Origin: Clostridia bacterium
GTDB taxonomy: Bacteria; Bacillota; Clostridia; Christensenellales; DTU072
Direction of reading: 5' to 3'
DNA: 64,000 nucleotides
Assembly: GCA_016297005.1 (NCBI GenBank)
Contig: JAEDHK010000005.1
Location: 1 to 64,000, forward strand
How positions within the stretch are numbered: the stretch's first letter is position 1; each line of letters begins with the position of its first letter. A program made the translations under genes and the position numbers. This document shows, in pieces, positions 32,070 to 38,620 of the stretch. The notes below the pieces were generated by a model. It saw only the letters and a list, made by a program, of their open reading frames with translations, made no database searches and was not told the DNA's origin.

Positions 32070-33221
32070 ATGGGAGAATACAGTAAATTTATTTCGGAAA
32101 AGCGCCGTACGGTTCCTACGCCGAAAGATCTAGTCGACGAAAACGGTAAGGTCGTATTCGGTACGTTTGACAAAGAATTTGAGACGATGGAGCTGCTTCG
32201 TGCAAAACGTCCGACGAAAGCGCCCGATTTTCTTAATAAGTTTAAATTGACTCTTTGGGAGGCTACCGAAGTGCATCTGAAAAACGGCGTCCTTTTGGCA
32301 GTCGTTTGCGATATGGGTATCTTCGGAAAACAGCTTAATATGTTTTACGATAAGCGCACCAAGAAAGTTTATTGTTGGGACACGCAGATCAAGTCGAAAG
32401 ATACCGTCATTGCTCCCAACCTTTTGAACGGAGCCGTAGCCGAAGCAAGATCGGAAGTAGGTTTTGTTAAATACGTCAATAATTTCCAGGACGGCAGAGC
32501 CGACCTTTCCGGAAAGCACACCGGAAAATGCCTTATCACCACCCCGGGCGACAAGGTCTGTTCCAATAAGAAAGTCATTAAAGGAAATTACGGCGAGGCG
32601 TCCATAGAATACAGTTTCAAGCTCACTCGTATCAGCAAACCCTGTATTGTTTCCATCCCGTTCCCATACAGCGACAACCGTACTCTGTACAGCCAGAAGG
32701 ACTTTTTTAAGGCCGAAGGCAGACTCGTTATTAACGGAGAAGAAATGCTCAGCGACGAAGAGACTACGGCCATTATAGACGACCATAGAGGGTATTATCC
32801 GCGTAAAGCGCACTACGACTGGGTGACTACCATGGGCATGTGCGACGTGGACGGCGAAAAGAAGTATATTGCGTTTAATCTCACGCACAATCAGAGTACC
32901 GACGAAGAAGCGTATAACGAAAACTTGATTTTCCTCGACGGTAAAACTTCTATTTTGCCCCCCGTCAGGTTTACTCGTTCCGTTGAATCGGCCGACTTCA
33001 AGAATTATTCCGAATGGACGATCAAAGACGAACACGATATGGTCAACCTGAAATTTAAGGTGTACGGCATCAATCCGATGGTTATGCACGCGGTCGTCGT
33101 CAACATCGACTACTACGTTGTTTGGGGCGAACTGGAAGGATACTTGCGCGACGAAGACGGCAAGAAGTACGATCTTACCGGCATGATGGGTATGGGCGAA
33201 GACAAGACCCTGTTACTGTAA
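32070..33221 (+). CDS. DUF2804-family protein
   Basis: 383 residues of the DUF2804 family, recognised by the late block DDHRGYYPRKAHYDWVTTMG and the beta-rich, lipocalin/hydrolase-like layout. No signal peptide or membrane segment. The biochemical role of the family is not established. AGGAGG lies at an ideal distance before the ATG. It is monocistronic, with its own promoter and terminator. Confidence 0.8.
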   Translation: MGEYSKFISEKRRTVPTPKDLVDENGKVVFGTFDKEFETMELLRAKRPTKAPDFLNKFKLTLWEATEVHLKNGVLLAVVCDMGIFGKQLNMFYDKRTKKVYCWDTQIKSKDTVIAPNLLNGAVAEARSEVGFVKYVNNFQDGRADLSGKHTGKCLITTPGDKVCSNKKVIKGNYGEASIEYSFKLTRISKPCIVSIPFPYSDNRTLYSQKDFFKAEGRLVINGEEMLSDEETTAIIDDHRGYYPRKAHYDWVTTMGMCDVDGEKKYIAFNLTHNQSTDEEAYNENLIFLDGKTSILPPVRFTRSVESADFKNYSEWTIKDEHDMVNLKFKVYGINPMVMHAVVVNIDYYVVWGELEGYLRDEDGKKYDLTGMMGMGEDKTLLL

Positions 33222-33243
33222 GAAAAAACCATTGTAAGAAAAA

Positions 33244-33275
33244 AAAGGCTGAAAACATAGTTTTTCAGCCTTTTT
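33244..33275 (+). terminator. Intrinsic terminator after the DUF2804 gene
   Basis: A 12-bp stem (33244-33255 with 33262-33273) with GGCTG/CAGCC core and a T run. The A/T-flanked arms would also work on the other strand, but no gene there needs it. Confidence 0.9.
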
Positions 33276-33278
33276 AAA

Positions 33279-33308
33279 TTGTTTTTTATCCGTGTATTCG
33301 TTTATCAT
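33279..33308 (+). promoter_or_regulatory. Candidate promoter of the structured RNA
   Basis: TTGTTT (33279-33284), 18-base spacer, TATCAT (33303-33308), starting just after the previous terminator. The predicted start is near 33313-33316, where the sequence changes from AT-rich to GC-rich. Confidence 0.4.
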
Positions 33309-33310
33309 AG

Positions 33311-33456
33311 GAGGTAGCGTGCGCCCGAGGGACGCAGGTGGATCGCAAGATTATTTTTAACGCTCCGATTACGTCGGTAGACGCCCGTTCCCGCAACCGA
33401 TCAGTAAGGAGTCCGAATGCGGCAAAACGTCGATGCACGTCATCCGACGTTTTTTT
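33311..33456 (+). ncRNA. Candidate structured non-coding RNA
   Basis: About 145 bases, much richer in G and C than the flanks, without a coding frame of note, bounded by a promoter-like sequence and an intrinsic terminator. Possible helices include GGA/GCGT (from 33310) with ACGCTCC (33360-33366), CCGA/TCGG (33365-33377) or the alternative CGTC/GACG (33372-33383), CCGCA/TGCGG (33391-33395 with 33418-33422), and the terminator. I do not recognise it as any riboswitch, SRP RNA, 6S RNA or T-box. The next gene has its own promoter 125 bases further on, which favours a free RNA over a leader. Confidence 0.4.
33424..33456 (+). terminator. Intrinsic terminator of the candidate RNA
   Basis: Stem 33424-33435 with 33441-33453 (one bulged C), loop CACGT, then a T run. 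No ORF immediately upstream needs it, which is the main evidence that an RNA is made here. Confidence 0.85.
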
Positions 33457-33580
33457 ATAAAATCATCTGCGCCGACAACAAAAAAGATTTTCTACGCTTT
33501 ACTTCGTTGCATAATAGTAACGTTATCAACTTTTTTCGATCGGCGTTTCTTTATTTTTAAGTAAATCATACGATATACGT

Positions 33581-33609
33581 TTTACACTTACGAAAAAATG
33601 TACTATAAT
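33581..33609 (+). promoter_or_regulatory. Promoter of the COG0523 GTPase gene
   Basis: TTTACA (33581-33586), 17-base spacer, TATAAT (33604-33609). The predicted start is near 33616, which excludes the longer reading frame beginning at 33598. No zinc-uptake-regulator type palindrome is evident nearby. Confidence 0.7.
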
Positions 33610-33642
33610 GACGATATTAAAATCAAAAGGGGATTTTTAAAA

Positions 33643-34770
33643 ATGAAAAAAAGAATGGTTCCCATTACTTTGCTCACCGGATATCTCGGTGCGGGCAAGA
33701 CCACTTTACTTAACCACGTATTGAATAACCAACAAGGATATCACGTTGCCGTTATCGTCAACGATATAGGAGAAGTTAATATCGATGCGAGCCTGCTTGC
33801 CGCCGGCGGCGTTGTCACCCAAAAGGACGAGAACCTTGTGCCCCTTCAAAACGGGTGCATTTGCTGTACTTTGAAAGAAGACCTGATGAAGCAGATCGCT
33901 CAACTGGCCGACTGCGGTAAGTACGATTATATTTTGATCGAAGCCAGCGGTATTTGCGAACCGGTACCGATCGTGCAGACGATAGAATATCTTTCCGAAG
34001 CGATGGCGCAGGGTCCCTACGACTTCGGCGTGCGCCTTGATAATATCGTTTCCGTCGTGGACGCCTGCCGTCTGGTAGAAGAGTTTGGCGCAGGCCGCGA
34101 TCTTCTGAAAGAGGAGATCGAAGACGACGACATCGAAAATCTGATCATCCAACAAGTGGAGTTCTGTACCAAGATCGTCATTAACAAGACCGATCTCGTC
34201 AGCCGTGAACAACTCGACGAGGTAGAAGCCGTTATCCGCGCTCTTCAACCGGAAGCCGAACTGTTAGAAACTGTCCAAGGAAAACTCGACGTCGGAAAGG
34301 TGCTCGACACCGATTCTTTCGATTTTGAAAAGGCGAGCGGATCGGCCGCCTGGGTTAAAGGCCTGGAAGAAGAGGAAGAAGAGGAACCGGAAGGCGAAGT
34401 CCTTGAATATAATATAATGACGTTCGTATATAAGCGTCGCCGTCAGTTCAACACCAAAAAGTTTTTGGAATGGGCCAACGACCATTATCCGAAAACCATC
34501 ATCCGTTGCAAGGGCGTCGTCTGGATCTCACGCGATAACAGAAACATGTATATGTTTGAACAGGCGGGTACACAAAAGGCCCTTTCCAATGCGGGCGAGT
34601 GGGTTGCTTCTATGCCGAAAGAAGAACAGAAAAGCATTTTGACGATGTATCCCGACGTCGCGGCGGAGTGGGACGAAGAGATAGGCGACAAGATGATAAA
34701 ACTCGTCTTTATCGGCAAGGATATGGATCGTAAACAGATCGAAGCGGAGCTGGACGCTTGTCTGAAATAA
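33643..34770 (+). CDS. COG0523 (CobW/YciC) metal-chaperone GTPase
   Basis: GTPase that delivers Zn, Co or Ni to client proteins. Walker A GYLGAGKTT is at 13-21; the family's metal-binding GCICC is at 71-75; NKTD is the guanine motif. A CobW C-terminal domain follows an acidic linker around residues 240-260 with seven consecutive Glu. The ATG at 33643 (375 residues) is used because the promoter -10 lies inside the longer frame and GGGG precedes this ATG. The metal cannot be assigned from sequence. Confidence 0.9.
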   Translation: MKKRMVPITLLTGYLGAGKTTLLNHVLNNQQGYHVAVIVNDIGEVNIDASLLAAGGVVTQKDENLVPLQNGCICCTLKEDLMKQIAQLADCGKYDYILIEASGICEPVPIVQTIEYLSEAMAQGPYDFGVRLDNIVSVVDACRLVEEFGAGRDLLKEEIEDDDIENLIIQQVEFCTKIVINKTDLVSREQLDEVEAVIRALQPEAELLETVQGKLDVGKVLDTDSFDFEKASGSAAWVKGLEEEEEEEPEGEVLEYNIMTFVYKRRRQFNTKKFLEWANDHYPKTIIRCKGVVWISRDNRNMYMFEQAGTQKALSNAGEWVASMPKEEQKSILTMYPDVAAEWDEEIGDKMIKLVFIGKDMDRKQIEAELDACLK

Positions 34771-34806
34771 GAGCAGATTTTTTTTCAAAAAGTTGTTGCA
34801 AATCTC

Positions 34807-34835
34807 TTGCAATTAAAAAAAGAATCTGTTATTAT
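34807..34835 (+). promoter_or_regulatory. Promoter of the tRNA cluster
   Basis: TTGCAA (34807-34812), 17-base spacer, TATTAT (34830-34835), 52 bases before the first tRNA. Confidence 0.6.
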
Positions 34836-34887
34836 ATATGAGCAATCGCAAATGAATGCCTTTGCGAGCACCTTTATAAGTCTGTAT

Positions 34888-34962
34888 GCGGGAGTGGCTC
34901 AGTGGTAGAGCGTCGCCTTGCCAAGGCGAATGTCGCGGGTCCGAATCCCGTCTCCCGCTCCA
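34888..34962 (+). tRNA. tRNA-Gly (GCC)
   Basis: Seven-base acceptor stem GCGGGAG/CTCCCGC, D arm, anticodon loop with GCC, T arm with GGGTCCGAATCCC and an encoded CCA end (34960-34962). First of three tRNAs in one transcript. Confidence 0.97.
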
Positions 34963-34992
34963 AAACAGTCTTATACAGAAGTAGGATGAGAT

Positions 34993-35066
34993 GGCACCAT
35001 AGCCAAGTGGTAAGGCAGAGGTCTGCAACACCTTCACCTCCAGTCCGAATCTGGATGGTGCCTCCA
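34993..35066 (+). tRNA. tRNA-Cys (GCA)
   Basis: Acceptor GGCACCA pairs with TGGTGCC, anticodon GCA sits in a CTGCAAC loop, the discriminator is U as required for Cys, and CCA is encoded. Confidence 0.97.
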
Positions 35067-35074
35067 AAACTCTC

Positions 35075-35161
35075 GCCGTTGTGGCGGAACAGGCAGACGC
35101 AAGGGACTTAAAATCCCTCGATAGCAATATCGTACCGGTTCGACCCCGGTCAACGGCACCA
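35075..35161 (+). tRNA. tRNA-Leu (TAA)
   Basis: Class II tRNA with a long variable arm. Acceptor GCCGTTG/CAACGGC, anticodon TAA in the seven-base loop at 35107-35113 between AGGGA and TCCCT, discriminator A and encoded CCA. Confidence 0.97.
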
Positions 35162-35174
35162 GTAGTTAATAAAC

Positions 35175-35210
35175 AGGCTCAATACAAAAAGTATTGAGCC
35201 TTTACTTTTT
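35175..35210 (+). terminator. Intrinsic terminator of the tRNA cluster
   Basis: An 11-bp perfect stem (35175-35185 with 35191-35201), A5 loop and a T-rich tail. It also lies just beyond the 3' end of the minus-strand gene at 35225, so it may work in both directions. Confidence 0.9.
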
Positions 35211-35224
35211 ATCCGATCGGATTC

Positions 35225-36460
35225 TTAGTAAGATAGGACGGTAATCTCGATGAAAGAATATGTGTCCGATTTTTCCGTAACGACGGTTATAGAGTTATTC
35301 GGGTCGGGGAGAACAATAACTTTTTCCGCTTGGGTAAACGGCGGTTGGTTGTCGAAAAAAATGTTACCGCTTGTATCTTTAAATAAAAGGCGGTCGTTTC
35401 CATTGACGTAAGCGACGTCAAGTAAGATTTTGTCCGACGTTTCGGGAAGCTCCGAAGTCAGATCGTCGTATATGACGAGGCACTCGGCGCCGTCTGAGGA
35501 AACGACGACGCCGTGATCGACGCGAAATGTCTTCGTAATGTCGATATATCCGAATTGTTTTTCTTCTTTGCGCTCGGATAAGTCTGTGGAATAAACGCGC
35601 GCGCAGGTTTTTTCGCCTTGTTCAACGGTAAGTACGCCGACCGCAGTGGGCTTGACGAAAAGAAGTTTTTCGTTGCTTAAACGCCGTTTTTCCCGGACAA
35701 TCAGCGAGTTTTTATCCGTTATCAGGGCGGTCGTCCCTCCGAGAGGTTCGTTGCAGAACAAAAGGTACGTTTCTTCGTACTCGAACAGATCGACCGGAGA
35801 GTACTTTCCGAGACTTTGAAAAATAAGTTTTCCGTCAAGCAAAGTATACGCTGTGCATTCCTCTCCATGCGTTGCAAAAAGGACAAAATTCTTTTCCGTC
35901 GGAATGATAATAACGGTCGAAGTCGCGGGAATTTTGTAATGTGTTTCGCCGATCAGATCGTAACTGATAACGTGCAAAGAGGCGTATTTTTTATCGGCGC
36001 TTTCCGTGACCAGGACGAGGCCGACGGAGGTCTGACGAACGGCAACGTACGTTTCTTCCGTTGATAATTGATACGAAGAGATAACGTCGTTTTCGGAATT
36101 CAATTTTACAACTGCCGTTACCGGTTTGCTTGAAGAAATATCTCCGTTTTTGCAATCGGACGACAGAATGACGTAGTTTGCGACCGGCGTTTGTAACGCT
36201 TCATGTAAGCGGACGTTTCCGTCGCCGTATATTTTTTGTGTTCCGTCGACGCTTTTTCTTGGAAAAACGTCGTCGTAAAGCGTAATTTCGGTTTTTTCAG
36301 CCGGCTCTTTAAATTCTTGTTTTTCCGTCGGAAAGACGTTGTTTTGCGCAGACGTGGGTATAGTGCCCGATTTGCCTGCGATCAGAAAAGAAAGCAGGGC
36401 GATAGCCAGGAGCAAAACGGTATAACAAACGGTAGGAACGGCTGCTTTTAGTTTTTTCAT
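35225..36460 (-). CDS. Membrane-anchored extracellular protein, unknown
   Basis: 411 residues with one N-terminal membrane helix (about 10-28, VCYTVLLLAIALLSFLIAG), a ~40-residue Pro/Glu linker and a ~340-residue extracytoplasmic part made of short beta strands. Repeated hydrophobic-strand/turn blocks (TSVGLVLVTES, EKNFVLFATHGEE, PTAVGVLTVEQGE, HGVVVSSDG) suggest a beta-propeller-like fold. GAGGTG precedes the ATG on the minus strand. It is 75 bases downstream of murG on the same strand, so a cell-envelope role is likely, but no family is recognised. Confidence 0.65.
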   Translation of the reverse strand: MKKLKAAVPTVCYTVLLLAIALLSFLIAGKSGTIPTSAQNNVFPTEKQEFKEPAEKTEITLYDDVFPRKSVDGTQKIYGDGNVRLHEALQTPVANYVILSSDCKNGDISSSKPVTAVVKLNSENDVISSYQLSTEETYVAVRQTSVGLVLVTESADKKYASLHVISYDLIGETHYKIPATSTVIIIPTEKNFVLFATHGEECTAYTLLDGKLIFQSLGKYSPVDLFEYEETYLLFCNEPLGGTTALITDKNSLIVREKRRLSNEKLLFVKPTAVGVLTVEQGEKTCARVYSTDLSERKEEKQFGYIDITKTFRVDHGVVVSSDGAECLVIYDDLTSELPETSDKILLDVAYVNGNDRLLFKDTSGNIFFDNQPPFTQAEKVIVLPDPNNSITVVTEKSDTYSFIEITVLSY

Positions 36461-36535
36461 AATTCACCTCGCACCCGAAGTATAACGCTTTTGCCGAGGG
36501 CGCGCCCGGGCTTTTACAAAAAAACTCAAATTCTC

Positions 36536-37555
36536 CTATTTTATTACGGAGAGGATCTCCCGGACGATATTTTCGCACGTTTTGGCAGAATCAAGAACGG
36601 GAGGCTTCATTTTCAGCGTCGTTTCGATTTTGTAAAGAAGACTCTCGGCAAAAAGATCTTCTTGCGGAAGAACGTCGGCATAACCGTTTTTCTTGAATTC
36701 TTCGGCGTTTAAAAGCTGATCTCCGCGAGAAATGCCCTTGGGAAGGGGGACGCAAAGTATGGGTTTGCCGACCGAGGCAGATTCGAATAAGGTGTTGGCG
36801 CCGGCACGCCCGACTACGATATCCGCCGCGGCAAGCAGATCCGGAAAGTCGTTTGCAAATTCGATTTGACGATAAGAATCGGTGTTTTTTACGGAAAAAT
36901 CACCGCATTTACCGGCGACGTGAAGAACGTTGTATTTTTCCGTCAACTCGGGCAGAGCTTCATAGACGGTTTTGTTGATGGCGTCGGCCCCCTGACTTCC
37001 TCCGCAAATAAGCACGGTTTTTTTATCCGGACGCAAAAGATATTTTTTCAGCGCTCTGTCCCTGCTGCCTCCGTAGATCTCGCTTCGGACGGGATTTCCC
37101 GTACAGACGCCGCCCGGCGTTGCCGGAAATGACGTCAGCGTTTTCGCCGCAAAGCGAGACGCAATCTTGTTTGCGAGCCCCATCGTATAATCTGATTCGT
37201 GACAGACGACGGGGACGCCTTTTCTTTTCGCTGCGAAACAGGCCGGAAGAGAGACGTAGCCGCCTTTGGAAAAAATAACGTCCGGGCCCTCTTTTTCGTA
37301 GATCTTCATGCAGTCGCTTACGCCTTGTGCGAGGAGGAAAGGAATCTTAACGTTGCCGAGGACGTTTTGTCGATCCAGTTTGACGCAACGTACGGAAAAG
37401 AAAGGCAGTCCCGCTTCTTCGGCCAGTCTTTTTTCTATTCCGCCCGAGCCGATAAAAAGTATTTTTTCAAAATGTTTCTTTAATTGAGGAAGCAAAGCAA
37501 GCGCGGGAATGACATGTCCGCCAGTTCCGCCGCCGGTAAGTACGATTGTTTTCAT
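36536..37555 (-). CDS. murG: UDP-GlcNAc:lipid I GlcNAc transferase MurG
   Basis: Makes lipid II for peptidoglycan at the inner face of the membrane. GT-B fold with the G loop GGGTGGHVIPA (residues 8-18), the second Gly-rich block SKGGYVSLPA, HESDYTMGLAN, ICGGSQGADAIN and the UDP-binding segment VGRAGANTLFESASVGKP. 339 residues is slightly short but complete. It is outside a dcw cluster and followed by an unknown membrane-anchored protein. Confidence 0.95.
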   Translation of the reverse strand: MKTIVLTGGGTGGHVIPALALLPQLKKHFEKILFIGSGGIEKRLAEEAGLPFFSVRCVKLDRQNVLGNVKIPFLLAQGVSDCMKIYEKEGPDVIFSKGGYVSLPACFAAKRKGVPVVCHESDYTMGLANKIASRFAAKTLTSFPATPGGVCTGNPVRSEIYGGSRDRALKKYLLRPDKKTVLICGGSQGADAINKTVYEALPELTEKYNVLHVAGKCGDFSVKNTDSYRQIEFANDFPDLLAAADIVVGRAGANTLFESASVGKPILCVPLPKGISRGDQLLNAEEFKKNGYADVLPQEDLFAESLLYKIETTLKMKPPVLDSAKTCENIVREILSVIK

Positions 37556-37573
37556 AAATCCCTTTTTTTCATA

Positions 37574-37592
37574 TTATTAACTTAGTTAATAA
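37574..37592. promoter_or_regulatory. Palindromic operator candidate between murG and hydrolase
   Basis: TTATTAACTTAGTTAATAA is a perfect palindrome with 8-bp arms and a TTA centre, 19-37 bases upstream of murG on the minus strand and about 40 bases before the promoter of the divergent hydrolase. Sites of this shape are bound by MarR- or TetR-type regulators. The binding protein is unknown. Confidence 0.4.
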
Positions 37593-37631
37593 AACGATAC
37601 ATTTATCCGCCCAAAAAAACAAAAAAAACTA

Positions 37632-37660
37632 TTGAAAAATGTTTATTCGTGGTTTATAAT
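37632..37660 (+). promoter_or_regulatory. Promoter of hydrolase-lipoprotein genes
   Basis: TTGAAA (37632-37637), 17-base spacer, TATAAT (37655-37660), 32 bases before the hydrolase start. Confidence 0.7.
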
Positions 37661-37692
37661 AGAATGGATATCTTATAAGCGAGGTAATATTT

Positions 37693-38598
37693 ATGAAGCA
37701 GTTCACGTTGAAAGCATTTGACGAAACGGATATCGGGATCGATTTGTGGGACGAAGTAGAGTCTCCCATCGCGTGCGTGCAGATCTCTCACGGTATGGCC
37801 GAACATCCGGACAGATACGACGATTTTGCTAAGTTTCTGAACGGAAAAGGATATATCGTCGCCGCCGATGATCACAGGGGCCACAGAAGAGGGGCTGTAA
37901 ACGGAGAAAACGGTATGGTCTACGGCGACAGTTGGAACGAGACCATCGAAGACATGAATACTCTTTGCGATTATTTGAAAGAGACCTATAGGTTGCCGGT
38001 TGTTCTTCTCGGCCATAGCTACGGGAGTTTCTTGTCGCAATGCTTTATCGAAAGGTACTCCGATAAACTGAAAGGATGCGTTCTCAGCGGTACCGCTCAT
38101 ATGAAAAACGGTCTTCTTGCCATGGGTAAGATGATCGCCGGTTGTCAAAAGGCGCTCGGACTTGGACAAAAGAAGGGTAAACTGATCAATAAACTCAGTT
38201 TCGGCGCATACAATAAGCCTTTTGTCGAGCAAGGTCAAGAATTCGCGTGGCTGTCCAGAGATAAAGAAGCCTGCGCCAAGTACGAAGCAGATCCCGATTG
38301 CGGTTACGTCCTTTGCGTCGACTATTATTATTATTTCTTCAAGGGCGTTATGAACATGTATGGCAAAGACGCGACGACCATCCGCAAAGACTTTCCGATT
38401 TTCATTGGTTGCGGCAGTATGGATCCGGTTAGTAATCGGACGGCTCTCGCCAAAAAATTAGTTGATTTTTACGTCGGTCTCGGCTTGAAACCTGAATATA
38501 AGTTCTATAAGGACGCACGTCACGAAATTCTTAACGAAATTAATAAGGAAGAAGTATATCGGGATTTTGGAGATTTTATCGATAAAATCGTAAAATAA
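37693..38598 (+). CDS. Alpha/beta hydrolase, monoglyceride-lipase-like
   Basis: 301 residues, Hydrolase_4 (serine aminopeptidase S33/lysophospholipase) type. The oxyanion start VQISHGMAEHPDRYDDFA, HRGH after the fourth strand, nucleophile elbow GHSYG with Ser109, an Asp in GCGSMDP and His277 in DARHEIL complete the triad. No signal peptide, so a cytoplasmic carboxylesterase or lysophospholipase; true substrate not determined. The lipoprotein gene follows after 22 bases. Confidence 0.88.
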   Translation: MKQFTLKAFDETDIGIDLWDEVESPIACVQISHGMAEHPDRYDDFAKFLNGKGYIVAADDHRGHRRGAVNGENGMVYGDSWNETIEDMNTLCDYLKETYRLPVVLLGHSYGSFLSQCFIERYSDKLKGCVLSGTAHMKNGLLAMGKMIAGCQKALGLGQKKGKLINKLSFGAYNKPFVEQGQEFAWLSRDKEACAKYEADPDCGYVLCVDYYYYFFKGVMNMYGKDATTIRKDFPIFIGCGSMDPVSNRTALAKKLVDFYVGLGLKPEYKFYKDARHEILNEINKEEVYRDFGDFIDKIVK

Positions 38599-38620
38599 GT
38601 TGTTTTTAGGAGTTCATTGA

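Noticed and set aside
33311..33360. Resemblance of GGAGGTAGCG to the 5' domain of Firmicute SRP RNA
   Set aside because: The invariant SRP core (GGAAGGAAGCA-type loop) is absent from the following bases and the length does not fit, so the match is a short coincidence.
33311..33456. Riboswitch for the downstream COG0523 GTPase
   Set aside because: I could not match NiCo, yybP-ykoY, cobalamin, c-di-GMP or THF patterns, the terminator is about 190 bases before the start codon, and an independent promoter lies between.
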